Below, piece by piece: positions 62,295-64,000 of a stretch of DNA of 64,000 bases. The position numbers and the translations under genes were made by a program. This stretch comes from Enoplosus armatus. Lineage: Eukaryota > Chordata > Actinopteri > Centrarchiformes > Enoplosidae. Numbering within the stretch: position 1 is the first letter of the stretch; each line of letters begins with the position of its first letter. The notes beneath the pieces are model-generated. The model saw only the letters and a program-made list of their open reading frames with translations. It did not search any database and had not been told where the DNA came from. Where the stretch lies: positions 2,661,501 through 2,725,500 of the forward strand of contig NC_092193.1 in NCBI RefSeq assembly GCF_043641665.1, written 5' to 3'.

Positions 62295-64000
62295 CGTACA
62301 GTATATATACACTGTGCAGACACAGTCACACAAACATCATATCCTTAATATTATAAACAGATAAGACTCATGTAAACACACTCAAAGAGACTAATGGCTG
62401 ATACTCACTAGAGCACCAAATGTGGATTAATCCGCCGCTTAAAATAGTCCCCAACAAAAGCGCTATTTCCTCCTGTTTGAGTAACGTTTGACAGAGACTC
62501 CAGTGACCACCGGAAATAACTGAGTCTTCAGTAGAAACCCGACGGGCTTGGAGCTCATCGCCACAGACAGAGCAGAGAAGTTGGAAAGTATTGAGAGACG
62601 GACTAACACGTTGTTGGTTTTGGGCTTTTCATGGGGATCGTTGACAATAAGAAAACTATTGAATAACACCGAACTTATCCTGTAACACAAACCAGCTCAG
62701 GAAAACTGTCACTCTGAGGACGCCAGAACAGCCACCTCGAAAAGACACGAAACAGCTCACGCAGATTCTGTCACACCACGTTTCTGTCTCTTTGGCTCTG
62801 TCAGACTCACACACACACACACACACACTGGCAGTATATGATACTGTGCTGTACGTTCATACTTTGCATGAACAGATAGAATCTCAGTCGGAGCTCCAGA
62901 TCTCTCTAAGCCGGCGTGGAGACTGCGGTGAAACTATAAAAGCCGTCTGCATTTTTACGGCTGCCATAAAACCAAATCTCTTTATTCCTTTACCATCGCG
63001 GATACTGACTGGCTGTTTTTCCATTTAGCTCGTCTGGCTTTACGCACACTCAGCGTTTTAGATCGAGGCTGAGATGACGGGATGTGATGTAACATTATGT
63101 GACAGCACTGGGGAAAGATCCGGGCTGCTGGTTAACATTCGCTTTTGGTCAAAATATTGAAAAATACTGTAGCTGATGGAAAATATATAGTTTAAAAATA
63201 TAGTAGATATAATAGACTTCCTTTATTGCATTTAAATGTTCAGCTCAGATCAGATGTGAATATAATACTGATTCAATTCATATAATAAGGCATTAATACT
63301 GTAATTCCAGCTGTGGCAGTAATTTAACATGACAGCTCATAGAGTTACTCCATTTATAAACAAATTAGCTGAAAACGCATTTATTTGGTTAATAATATCA
63401 CCAATATTCCATAGATTTAAGTTTAAACAATGAGAGTGTGATTTCTTTTTCAAATAGTAATTTCTTTTGATTTCGGAGGGAGTGTTGCTTTGTTACATTT
63501 ACACACGCTTTGTCACTATTTCTGCACACTTAAAGAGCCTCATCAGACAGTGAATCTTAAACGGTGACCTCATCCTGCACTAGTAGGCGTGACTGTGAAC
63601 TCGAACCATCTCCTTCTCTCTCACTGTGTAATGTCTCGCCCCCGAGTTACATCATACGGAGGAAGTAAAGATTTGTCAACTTTCCAGGCGATAGACGGTA
63701 TCCATCAGGTGGGGGTGTACTGCTTGGCCCTGGTGCCCTCCAACACTCTGCCCAAGACTCCCCTGGGTGGCATCCACCTGTCAGAGACCAAGCAGCTCTT
63801 CCTGGAGGGGGCGCTGCACCCCTGCAACGTGCTCATGTGTCCGCACACCTGCGTCACCAACCTGCCCAAACCGCGGCAGAAACAGCCAGGTAGAGAAGGA
63901 ATGAACGCGCGACGGCGTGATGGTTTATTACAAAATCGTAAATTATGTAAAATACCGTGTTTCCCTTCCTCTCATGTTTTCCTCCTCCTCTTCCTCAGAG
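5959..64000 (+). CDS. dip2c: dip2c, disco-interacting protein 2 homolog C (partial; 21 full exons plus 2 bp of the next)
   Basis: Spliced CDS: 5959-6030, 15644-15754, 17919-18044, 23661-23990, 36523-36684, 38653-38772, 39507-39704, 47136-47227, 51001-51111, 53318-53441, 55796-55905, 57034-57136, 57265-57329, 57882-57975, 58564-58683, 59530-59644, 60679-60818, 61316-61452, 61533-61741, 62142-62256, 63688-63889 and 63999 onward. All junction phases agree and no stop interrupts the 952 codons. DIP2 proteins of roughly 1,550 residues carry an N-terminal DMAP1-binding domain and two fatty-acyl-AMP-ligase-like (adenylate-forming) domains. The family is linked to lipid (diacylglycerol) metabolism and neuronal development. 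I chose paralog C over A or B from stretches such as SVMNMMHVISIPYALMKVN and KVCQYKAKVACVKSRDMHW, recalled rather than aligned. Exon 1 lies upstream and the second ligase-like domain downstream of the window. Introns range from 80 bp to 12.5 kb. One donor is GC (61742). Confidence 0.9.
7332..7379. repeat. (CA)24 microsatellite
   Basis: Uninterrupted CA run; a further run is at 7495-7523. Confidence 0.96.
7495..7523. repeat. (CA)n microsatellite
   Basis: CA run of about 29 bp. Confidence 0.93.
9176..10843 (+). CDS. Intronless TRIM-family E3 ubiquitin ligase (RING, two B-boxes, coiled coil, PRY-SPRY)
   Basis: Complete 555-residue open frame in one exon. The start ATG has A at -3 and G at +4; the frame ends in TAG. 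The RING is C3HC4, with zinc ligands C14, C17, C29, H31, C34, C37, C53 and C56. A first B-box-like zinc module spans about 101-130 (C101, C104, C115, C118, C123, H126, H130). B-box 2 has C153, H156, C164, D167, C172, C175, H180 and H183. A long Lys/Glu/Gln-rich helix (about 185-300) is the coiled coil. PRY starts near 375 (FLHYACQMTLDPNTANTH). SPRY follows with GRCYWEVERSG, RVGVYLDHNAGILSFY and PLYAGLWL. It resembles the expanded teleost TRIM16/TRIM25-like group, whose members are cytosolic ubiquitin ligases often tied to innate immunity. The gene lies inside dip2c intron A-B, same strand. No coding residue looks broken. Retrogene origin is inferred from the missing introns. Confidence 0.93.
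   Translation: MAAGIQLERTKFCCSICLDLLKDPVTIPCGHSYCMSCIQDHLDQEDERSIYSCPQCRQTFTPRPVLVKNNMLAFVVEELKKTGLQAAPADHGYAGPEDVACDVCTGRKLKAFKSCLQCLASYCEKHLQLHFDVAALKKHNLVEASATLQENICSRHQEVMKMFCRTDQQCICYLCSKDDHKGHNKVSAAAERTEKQRELGMTLQKIQQRIKDKEKDVKLFQQEEDAVNNSAENALRNTETIFTELISIIKKRVFDVNNKIKSRQKTEVGRFKKVREKLQQEIDELRKRDAELVKLSHTEDHTHFLLNYPSLSRLRESQDPPSVRVRRLRYFEKVAVALSEARDKLQEVLREEYAKISMTVTEADVLPSNPQPETRADFLHYACQMTLDPNTANTHLSISKENRKVAFMREEQKYSLHPERFAFSWQVLSKESLTGRCYWEVERSGKGVLIAAAYKDISRAGDFGECVFGHNEKSWALDCYKNSYEFRHNNMKTPIPGTWSSRVGVYLDHNAGILSFYSVSETMTLLRRVKTTFTQPLYAGLWLSDGAAAEVCKLK
11267..11272 (+). promoter_or_regulatory. Candidate polyadenylation signal of the TRIM gene
   Basis: AATAAA about 420 bp after the TRIM stop codon, in AT-rich sequence (cccgtaaaataaagcattgc). 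It is a canonical hexamer and the first clear one I noticed after the stop, but cleavage is not shown. Confidence 0.45.
12858..12913. repeat. Perfect 25-bp inverted repeat with A6 loop
   Basis: Left arm 12858-12882 (core gttaaggaattggaagata) and right arm 12889-12913 are exact reverse complements, separated by six A. A transcript would fold into a 25-bp stem. There is no coding potential. It could be a tiny foldback or MITE relic, a hairpin RNA, or a template-switch product. Confidence 0.95.
13890..14340 (-). repeat. Dispersed fish repeat, copy 2, with internal ~140-bp tandem duplication
   Basis: gctaatgtcagcatgctaac (about 13901-13920) and gtttaacatgttcaccatca are the reverse complement of motifs in copy 1 (1093-1420). 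The segment starting tttgacctgatgatggcgct (about 14046) recurs diverged as tttgacctgctggtggcgcc (about 14188), followed in both by related tcatcaaagtcattag / gcaccgatgtcagtag and ccaatccat / gcaatccat blocks. It ends near a short gacagacagaca run. Confidence 0.65.
15644..15754 (+). CDS. dip2c: dip2c exon B, basic Ser/Arg linker
   Basis: The acceptor is tgtcccag and the donor is tcag|gtgaga; the exon is 111 nt, phase 1-1. It encodes MDPSMGQERRTPVTPS followed by SRYHRRRSSGSRDERYRS, the conserved Arg/Ser-rich segment of DIP2 that follows the first part of the DMAP1-binding region. It is separated from exon A by a 9.6-kb intron containing the TRIM gene. Confidence 0.95.
15755..17918 (+). other. 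dip2c: dip2c intron B-C
   Basis: 2.2 kb, GT-AG. It contains short CA repeats (17083-17108 and around 17187-17201). I see no coding exon or recognised element otherwise. Confidence 0.85.
17919..18044 (+). CDS. dip2c: dip2c exon C, end of DMAP1-binding region
   Basis: The acceptor is gtctccag and the donor is ccag|gtaggg; the exon is 126 nt, phase 1-1. It reads DVHTEAVQAALAKHKERKM, then AVPMPSKRRSLVVQTSMDAY, then TPP. This helix plus basic cluster is nearly invariant among vertebrate DIP2 proteins as far as I recall. Confidence 0.96.
20370..20655 (+). repeat. Dispersed repeat (pair member 1)
   Basis: The segment 20581-20653 (aggaggaaacagtgcatttg ... gattaatccatgtttggtgc ... tctagtgagta) is closely matched by the reverse complement of 62402-62474. 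The 5' parts also align (ccatgaaaagatcaaaacca and gtgttagtccgtctctcaat). This is probably a non-autonomous element; no open frame fits a transposase. Confidence 0.7.
21371..21416. repeat. Interrupted CA microsatellite
   Basis: CA run with one cgca interruption. Confidence 0.93.
23122..23182. repeat. (GT)30 microsatellite
   Basis: Uninterrupted GT run; nearby open frames across it are spurious. Confidence 0.96.
23661..23990 (+). CDS. dip2c: dip2c exon D, low-complexity Ser/Gly/His region
   Basis: The acceptor is tcctcctcag and the donor is gacgg|gtaagg; at 330 nt (phase 1-1) it is the longest exon here. It starts DTSSGSEGEGQGDGDGEEGG, carries the conserved SISMEHWISRAIHGTSS, then a Thr/Ser-rich run, then RLADVLAQHVHISAH, and ends in a His/Arg-rich stretch. 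The anchors SISMEHWISRAIHG and GGSGAA..RLADV are shared with mammalian DIP2C. The acidic/Gly, Ser and His expansions look longer than in mammals. The region is probably disordered and very GC-rich, unlike the flanking introns. Confidence 0.92.
24060..24900. repeat. Degenerate ~20-25-bp tandem array with a 2 x 60-bp homogenised core
   Basis: About 840 bp of drifting units related to ccttagcaaagtccagacac. In the core, 24421-24540, six 20-bp units differ only at their second base (ccttagccaactcctaaaac or ctttagcc...), in the order C,T,C,C,T,C. Positions 24421-24480 and 24481-24540 are therefore identical 60-bp blocks. Starts about 70 bp after the exon D donor. No coding potential. Confidence 0.93.
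25190..25260 (+). repeat. Fragment of a dispersed repeat with the caaagtgcttcat-type motif
   Basis: aggaaagtttatttgtagca followed by tttcaaagttcttcatataa resembles the segments at 31262-31380 and 54240-54360 in the same orientation, more diverged. Confidence 0.45.
25652..25729. repeat. (TG)39 microsatellite
   Basis: Uninterrupted TG run, 78 bp. Confidence 0.97.
31262..31380 (+). repeat. Dispersed repeat with the caaagtgctgtacat motif
   Basis: aaaggcaaatttattggtat, ctctttcaacagcaaggcaa and tccaaagtgctgtacattag resemble the segment at 54240-54360. The family is common in fish as I recall; class unassigned. Confidence 0.55.
31665..31688. repeat. (TTG)8 microsatellite
   Basis: Trinucleotide run. 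Confidence 0.93.
33000..33100 (-). mobile_element. Candidate tRNA-derived SINE
   Basis: Read on the minus strand, ggtggcttgatgg (33093-33081) fits an RNA polymerase III A box. gttcaagacc (33051-33042) fits a B box about 30 bp further on, the spacing of a tRNA. The fold is not tRNA-perfect and no anticodon arm can be defended, so a SINE head is likelier than a tRNA gene. Confidence 0.5.
33285..33312. repeat. CA microsatellite
   Basis: CA run with one interruption. Confidence 0.92.
33659..33683. repeat. A25 homopolymer
   Basis: Twenty-five A flanked on both sides by cttttcc; could be a retroposed tail, but no element body is recognisable. Confidence 0.85.
34179..34200 (+). mobile_element. Tc1-like terminal repeat fragment
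   Basis: tggccaaaagtatgtggaca matches the terminal motif of the 2217-2491 element. No opposite end or transposase piece is evident within several hundred bases. Confidence 0.45.
36478..36505 (+). repeat. C28 homopolymer serving as pyrimidine tract of exon E
   Basis: Twenty-eight C followed by gttttctcacatcccag and exon E at 36523. It probably acts as the polypyrimidine tract. The length may be unreliable in the assembly. Confidence 0.9.
36523..36684 (+). CDS. dip2c: dip2c exon E, linker
   Basis: The acceptor is cacatcccag, preceded by a run of 28 C at 36478-36505. The donor is gacg|gtgagt. The 162-nt exon is phase 1-1. It encodes ENNSAPPDVTGYTNN, then a Thr/Asn-rich insert, DGIQVERAPGAG and KYGNAELMETGDG. 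The anchors SAPPDVT, IQVER and PKYGNAELMETGDG match DIP2C. Confidence 0.93.
36685..38652 (+). other. dip2c: dip2c intron E-F
   Basis: 2.0 kb, GT-AG. It ends with (TG)17 at 38607-38640 immediately before cgcgctctgcag. Otherwise unremarkable AT-rich sequence. Confidence 0.88.
38607..38640 (+). promoter_or_regulatory. dip2c: (TG)17 at the 3' splice site of exon F
   Basis: A TG run ends 12 bases before the exon F boundary and is followed only by cgcgctctgcag, so UG repeats take the place of the pyrimidine tract. UG repeats near 3' splice sites are known TDP-43 binding sites that repress exon inclusion (CFTR exon 9 is the classic case). Here regulation is inferred. Confidence 0.6.
38653..38772 (+). 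CDS. dip2c: dip2c exon F, conserved linker (frame-preserving)
   Basis: The acceptor is cgcgctctgcag, directly preceded by (TG)17. The donor is gagg|gtaatc. The exon is 120 nt, phase 1-1, so skipping removes 40 residues in frame. It reads GVPVSSRVSAKIQQLVNTLK and then RPKRPPLREFFVDDFEELLE, a strongly conserved DIP2 segment before the first adenylate-forming domain. Confidence 0.95.
38773..39506 (+). other. dip2c: dip2c intron F-G
   Basis: 734 bp, donor gtaatc, acceptor ctccag. I see no repeat or other element in it. Confidence 0.88.
39507..39704 (+). CDS. dip2c: dip2c exon G, start of first adenylate-forming domain
   Basis: The acceptor is cctcctccag and the donor is tacg|gtaagc; the exon is 198 nt, phase 1-1. 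It encodes VQQPDPNQPKAEGAQMVAMR, GEQLGVVTNWPPSLEAALQR and WGTISPKAPCLTTMDTNGKP, ending LYVLTYG. This opens the first fatty-acyl-AMP-ligase-like domain; the LTYG segment corresponds to the family's early core motif region. Confidence 0.96.
42344..42600 (+). repeat. Long polypurine tract
   Basis: About 257 bp almost free of pyrimidines on the + strand, built from irregular gaaag/ggaaa/agaag units. Open frames through it are compositional artefacts. Such tracts can form triplex DNA. Confidence 0.9.
42835..42912. repeat. (GT)39 microsatellite with one GC interruption
   Basis: GT run interrupted once near 42851. Confidence 0.96.
43046..43125. repeat. (TG)40 microsatellite
   Basis: Uninterrupted 80-bp run, 133 bp after the previous array. 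Confidence 0.97.
43930..44178. repeat. Perfect 18-bp inverted repeat pair, 213 bp apart
   Basis: atggtgggagttgccata (43930-43947) and its exact complement tatggcaactcccaccat (44161-44178). The match does not extend outward. The interior has no open frame of note. Confidence 0.8.
47136..47227 (+). CDS. dip2c: dip2c exon H, adenylate-forming domain 1
   Basis: The acceptor is ctgcctttag and the donor is gaccgg|gtaagt; the exon is 92 nt, phase 1-0. It reads GKLWSRSVKVAYNLLHKLGT and then KQEPLVRPGDR. The RPGDRVAL strand across the next junction is the typical nucleotide-binding-fold entry of acyl-adenylate enzymes. Confidence 0.95.
47228..51000 (+). other. dip2c: dip2c intron H-I
   Basis: 3.8 kb, GT-AG. 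A possible SINE remnant lies at about 47960-48100. There are short TG/CA runs near 49235 and 49743. Nothing else specific is visible. Confidence 0.85.
47960..48100 (+). mobile_element. Possible SINE remnant
   Basis: ggtggagcgggtcatccatc and, 40 bp later, atttataaagcgctttggat recall the head and tail of common fish tRNA-derived SINEs. Too diverged to delimit. Confidence 0.35.
51001..51111 (+). CDS. dip2c: dip2c exon I, adenylate-forming domain 1
   Basis: The acceptor is ctgccttcag and the donor is aggaag|gtaagc; the exon is 111 nt, phase 0-0. It reads VALVFPNNDPAAFMTAFYGC and then LLAEVVPVPIEVPLTRK, the hallmark FYGCLLAEVVPVP segment shared by DIP2 and fatty-acyl-AMP-ligase-like domains. Confidence 0.97.
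51112..53317 (+). other. dip2c: dip2c intron I-J
   Basis: 2.2 kb, GT-AG. AT-rich with a short GATG run near 51960 and AAAT-rich sequence near 52440-52470. No element recognised. Confidence 0.87.
53318..53441 (+). CDS. dip2c: dip2c exon J, adenylate-forming domain 1
   Basis: The acceptor is tctccccag. The exon is 124 nt, phase 0-1, and reads DAGSQQIGFLLGSCGVTVAL then TSDACHKGLPKSPTGEIPQF and KG. The donor aaag|gtctca is weak beyond the GT and runs straight into a CA-rich stretch (53446-53467). The protein frame requires this boundary because exon K resumes at the second base of the same Gly codon. Confidence 0.94.
53446..53467 (+). repeat. CA-rich run at the exon J donor
   Basis: cacacacactcacacacaca beginning at intron base +5 (donor GT at 53442). 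Confidence 0.92.
54240..54360 (+). repeat. Dispersed repeat with the caaagtgctttacat motif
   Basis: ttatttgtgtagcacctttc, aaacacagaggcaattcaaa and gtgctttacatgaggtgaag align with 31262-31380 and, more weakly, 25190-25260. All three are in + orientation within dip2c introns. Confidence 0.55.
54582..54629. repeat. (AG)24 microsatellite
   Basis: Uninterrupted AG run; a shorter one lies at 54741-54763. Confidence 0.95.
54869..54948. repeat. (GT)40 microsatellite
   Basis: Uninterrupted GT run, 80 bp. Confidence 0.97.
55796..55905 (+). CDS. dip2c: dip2c exon K, adenylate-forming domain 1
   Basis: The acceptor is gtgtgtccag and the donor is atcgag|gtaacg; the exon is 110 nt, phase 1-0. It reads GWPKVLWFVTESKHLSKPPR and then DWFPHIKDANQDTAYIE. 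Paralogs A and B, as I recall them, differ here (WLVIDGKHLAKPPKDW), which supports DIP2C. Confidence 0.96.
55906..57033 (+). other. dip2c: dip2c intron K-L
   Basis: 1.1 kb, donor gtaacg, acceptor gtccag. I see no repeat or gene in it. Confidence 0.87.
57034..57136 (+). CDS. dip2c: dip2c exon L, adenylate-forming domain 1
   Basis: The acceptor is tgcgtgtccag. The donor gaag|gtaacacac runs into a CA repeat. The exon is 103 nt, phase 0-1, and reads YKTCQDGSVLGVTVMRIAML and then THCQALTQSCSYTEA across the next junction. The intron that follows is only 128 bp. Confidence 0.95.
57140..57154 (+). repeat. CA run at the exon L donor
   Basis: acacacacacacaca beginning at intron base +4 (donor GT at 57137). 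Confidence 0.9.
57229..57255 (+). repeat. (GTCT)n microsatellite upstream of the exon M acceptor
   Basis: About 6.5 GTCT units ending 10 bases before exon M; it probably forms part of the pyrimidine tract. Confidence 0.93.
57265..57329 (+). CDS. dip2c: dip2c exon M, adenylate-forming domain 1
   Basis: The acceptor is cgtcctccag, just downstream of a GTCT microsatellite (57229-57255). The donor is ctgact|gtaaga. The 65-nt exon (phase 1-0) reads ETIVNVLDFKKDVGLWHAVL then T, matching the DIP2C ETIVNVLDFKKDVGLWH block. Confidence 0.95.
57330..57881 (+). other. dip2c: dip2c intron M-N
   Basis: 552 bp, GT-AG. More than half is a dispersed repeat (about 57520-57817) that ends in aatcgttgcagctct. 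Confidence 0.87.
57520..57817 (+). repeat. Dispersed repeat ending aatcgttgcagctct
   Basis: Contains tgattattttcacgattaat, cagagcccaaagtgacgtct, gtccaaaacccaaagactct and ttaatcgttgcagctctaca. I recall it as a very common percomorph non-autonomous repeat; class not assigned. A partial relative (atgattaatcgattaatgg) lies near 2853-2871. Confidence 0.65.
57882..57975 (+). CDS. dip2c: dip2c exon N, adenylate-forming domain 1
   Basis: The acceptor is gtctctgtcag and the donor is aaag|gtaacg; the exon is 94 nt, phase 0-1. It reads SVMNMMHVISIPYALMKVNP then LSWIQKVCQYKA. The wording MHVISIPY and CQYKA fits DIP2C rather than DIP2A/B. Confidence 0.96.
57976..58563 (+). other. dip2c: dip2c intron N-O
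   Basis: 588 bp, GT-AG; nothing specific seen. Confidence 0.87.
58564..58683 (+). CDS. dip2c: dip2c exon O, adenylate-forming domain 1
   Basis: The acceptor is ttttccgtgtag and the donor is ccct|gtaaga; the exon is 120 nt, phase 1-1. It reads KVACVKSRDMHWALVAHRDQ then RDVNLTSLRMLVVADGSNP, with a Trp codon split over the junction to exon P. Confidence 0.96.
58684..59529 (+). other. dip2c: dip2c intron O-P
   Basis: 846 bp, GT-AG; AT-rich, nothing specific seen. Confidence 0.87.
59530..59644 (+). CDS. dip2c: dip2c exon P, adenylate-forming domain 1
   Basis: The acceptor is gtctctcag. The donor aggag|gtacacac begins a CA repeat at the third intron base. The exon is 115 nt, phase 1-2. It reads SISSCDAFLNVFQSKGLKPE then VICPCASSPEALTVAIRR, a block shared by all vertebrate DIP2 paralogs. 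Confidence 0.96.
59647..59670 (+). repeat. (AC)12 at the exon P donor
   Basis: Begins at intron base +3, directly after GT (59645-59646). Confidence 0.95.
60235..60298. repeat. (TG)32 microsatellite
   Basis: TG run in the same intron as the CA run at 59647-59670. Confidence 0.96.
60679..60818 (+). CDS. dip2c: dip2c exon Q, adenylate-forming domain 1
   Basis: The acceptor is tcctgcag and the donor is ggag|gtgaga; the exon is 140 nt, phase 2-1. It reads PAEEGSTPPGRGVLSMQGLS, HGVIRVDSEEKLSVLTLQDV and GSVMPGG/A across the junction. An imperfect minisatellite starts about 30 bp into the following intron. Confidence 0.95.
60819..61315 (+). other. dip2c: dip2c intron Q-R
   Basis: 497 bp, GT-AG. 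It contains an imperfect 6/12-bp minisatellite (60848-60937) built from tacctg and accctg units. Confidence 0.87.
60848..60937 (+). repeat. Imperfect tacctg/accctg minisatellite
   Basis: Alternating gtacct and gaccct hexamers over about 90 bp, with four perfect gtacct units at the 3' end. Read in frame with exon Q it encodes Pro-Asp-Val-Pro repeats before a stop. Confidence 0.9.
61316..61452 (+). CDS. dip2c: dip2c exon R, adenylate-forming domain 1
   Basis: The acceptor is ctgtctgtag and the donor is ttcgag|gtgagt; the exon is 137 nt, phase 1-0. It reads LMCAVKPEGVPQLCKTDEIG then ELCVCTVATGTSYYGLAGMT and KNTFE. The GELCV..GTSYYG motif corresponds to the conserved late-core region of acyl-adenylate enzymes. 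Confidence 0.96.
61533..61741 (+). CDS. dip2c: dip2c exon S, adenylate-forming domain 1 C-terminal motifs; GC donor
   Basis: The acceptor is actgcccag, after an 80-bp intron. The exon is 209 nt, phase 0-2. It carries FTRTGLLGFIGP, equivalent to the (R)TGDLG motif, then VAGKMDGLMVVGGRRHNADD, equivalent to the hinge/GR.K motif, and ends AVEPMKFVYRGR. The donor is AG|GCAAGT: the frame needs the exon to end at 61741 so that Arg is completed by exon T, and the intron starts with GC. Confidence 0.94.
61742..62141 (+). other. dip2c: dip2c intron S-T, GC-AG type
   Basis: 400 bp. It starts GCAAGT after AG and ends tttcag. There is no GT near enough to keep the frame: the Arg codon is split AG|G across the junction. 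Confidence 0.85.
62142..62256 (+). CDS. dip2c: dip2c exon T, adenylate-forming domain 1 C-terminal subdomain
   Basis: The acceptor is cctgtttcag. The donor ctgcag|gtacacac runs into a 34-bp CA repeat. The exon is 115 nt, phase 2-0. It reads IAVFSITVLHDERIVVVAEQ then RPDSTEEDSFQWMSRVLQ, part of the C-terminal subdomain of the first ligase-like domain. Confidence 0.96.
62259..62292 (+). repeat. (AC)17 at the exon T donor
   Basis: Begins at intron base +3, directly after GT (62257-62258). Confidence 0.96.
62402..62690 (-). repeat. Dispersed repeat (pair member 2, inverted)
   Basis: Reverse-complement relative of 20370-20655: tactcactagagcaccaaat, gtggattaatccgccgctt, aaaatagtccccaacaaaag and, further on, ttgagagacggactaacacg. 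Lies in intron T-U. Confidence 0.7.
62809..62828. repeat. (CA)n microsatellite
   Basis: Short CA run in intron T-U. Confidence 0.9.
63688..63889 (+). CDS. dip2c: dip2c exon U, end of adenylate-forming domain 1
   Basis: The acceptor is actttccag and the donor is ccag|gtagag; the exon is 202 nt, phase 0-1. It reads AIDGIHQVGVYCLALVPSNT, LPKTPLGGIHLSETKQLFLE and GALHPCNVLMCPHTCVTNLP, ending KPRQKQP. LPKTPLGGIH resembles the motif bearing the catalytic Lys in acyl-adenylate enzymes; I did not test whether that Lys is functional. Confidence 0.97.
63999..64000 (+). CDS. dip2c: dip2c exon V, first two bases only
   Basis: A pyrimidine tract and ttcctcag end at 63998, after a 109-bp intron. The two remaining bases, ag, complete a GAG (Glu) codon with the last base of exon U, matching the KQPE junction expected in DIP2C. 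The window is cut here. Confidence 0.8.

Larger units (their letters stand above)
62257..63687 (+). other. dip2c: dip2c intron T-U
   Basis: 1.4 kb. It opens with the CA repeat 62259-62292, carries the inverted relative of the 20370-20655 repeat at 62402-62690, and a second CA run at 62809-62828. No coding exon. Confidence 0.86.

Overview
This window is vertebrate nuclear DNA, almost certainly from a ray-finned fish, probably a percomorph. Coding sequence sits in small GT-AG exons separated by AT-rich introns full of (CA)n/(TG)n microsatellites. I recognise a teleost-type TRIM gene and several dispersed repeats that look typical of percomorph genomes. Nothing prokaryotic is visible. I cannot name the species.

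One host gene runs the whole length on the + strand. It is the 5' to middle part of dip2c (disco-interacting protein 2 homolog C). I could place 21 complete coding exons from 5959 to 63889, plus the first 2 bases of the next exon at 63999-64000. They join in one open frame of 2,858 nt (952 codons after two bases that finish a split codon), and every splice phase agrees. Exon 1 (start codon and about 27 residues) is not in the window, so bases 1-5958 read as the end of intron 1. The 3' part, including the second adenylate-forming domain, lies beyond base 64000. The exons cover the rest of the DMAP1-binding-type N-terminus, a basic Ser/Arg linker, a low-complexity Ser/Gly/His region, a conserved linker, and the whole first fatty-acyl-AMP-ligase-like domain.

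Region by region: 1-5958 is intronic, with microsatellites, a Tc1/mariner remnant and repeat fragments. 6031-15643 is an intron that contains an intact intronless TRIM gene (9176-10843, + strand), a perfect 25-bp inverted repeat and a dispersed repeat with a tandem duplication. 15755-23660 holds two exons in repeat-bearing introns. 23991-36522 is a 12.5-kb intron opening with an 850-bp degenerate tandem array. 36523-39704 holds three exons. 39705-53317 is mostly intron. From 53318 on the gene is compact: exons J-U lie in about 10.6 kb with introns as short as 80 bp.

The two genes have no evident functional link. The TRIM looks like a retrocopy or intronless family member that landed in a DIP2C intron. 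The most interesting observations concern splicing: four 5' splice sites run directly into CA repeats, one 3' splice site has (TG)17 in place of a pyrimidine tract next to a frame-preserving exon, one intron is GC-AG, and seven consecutive N-terminal exons are all phase 1-1. I found no convincing wholly new biological system.
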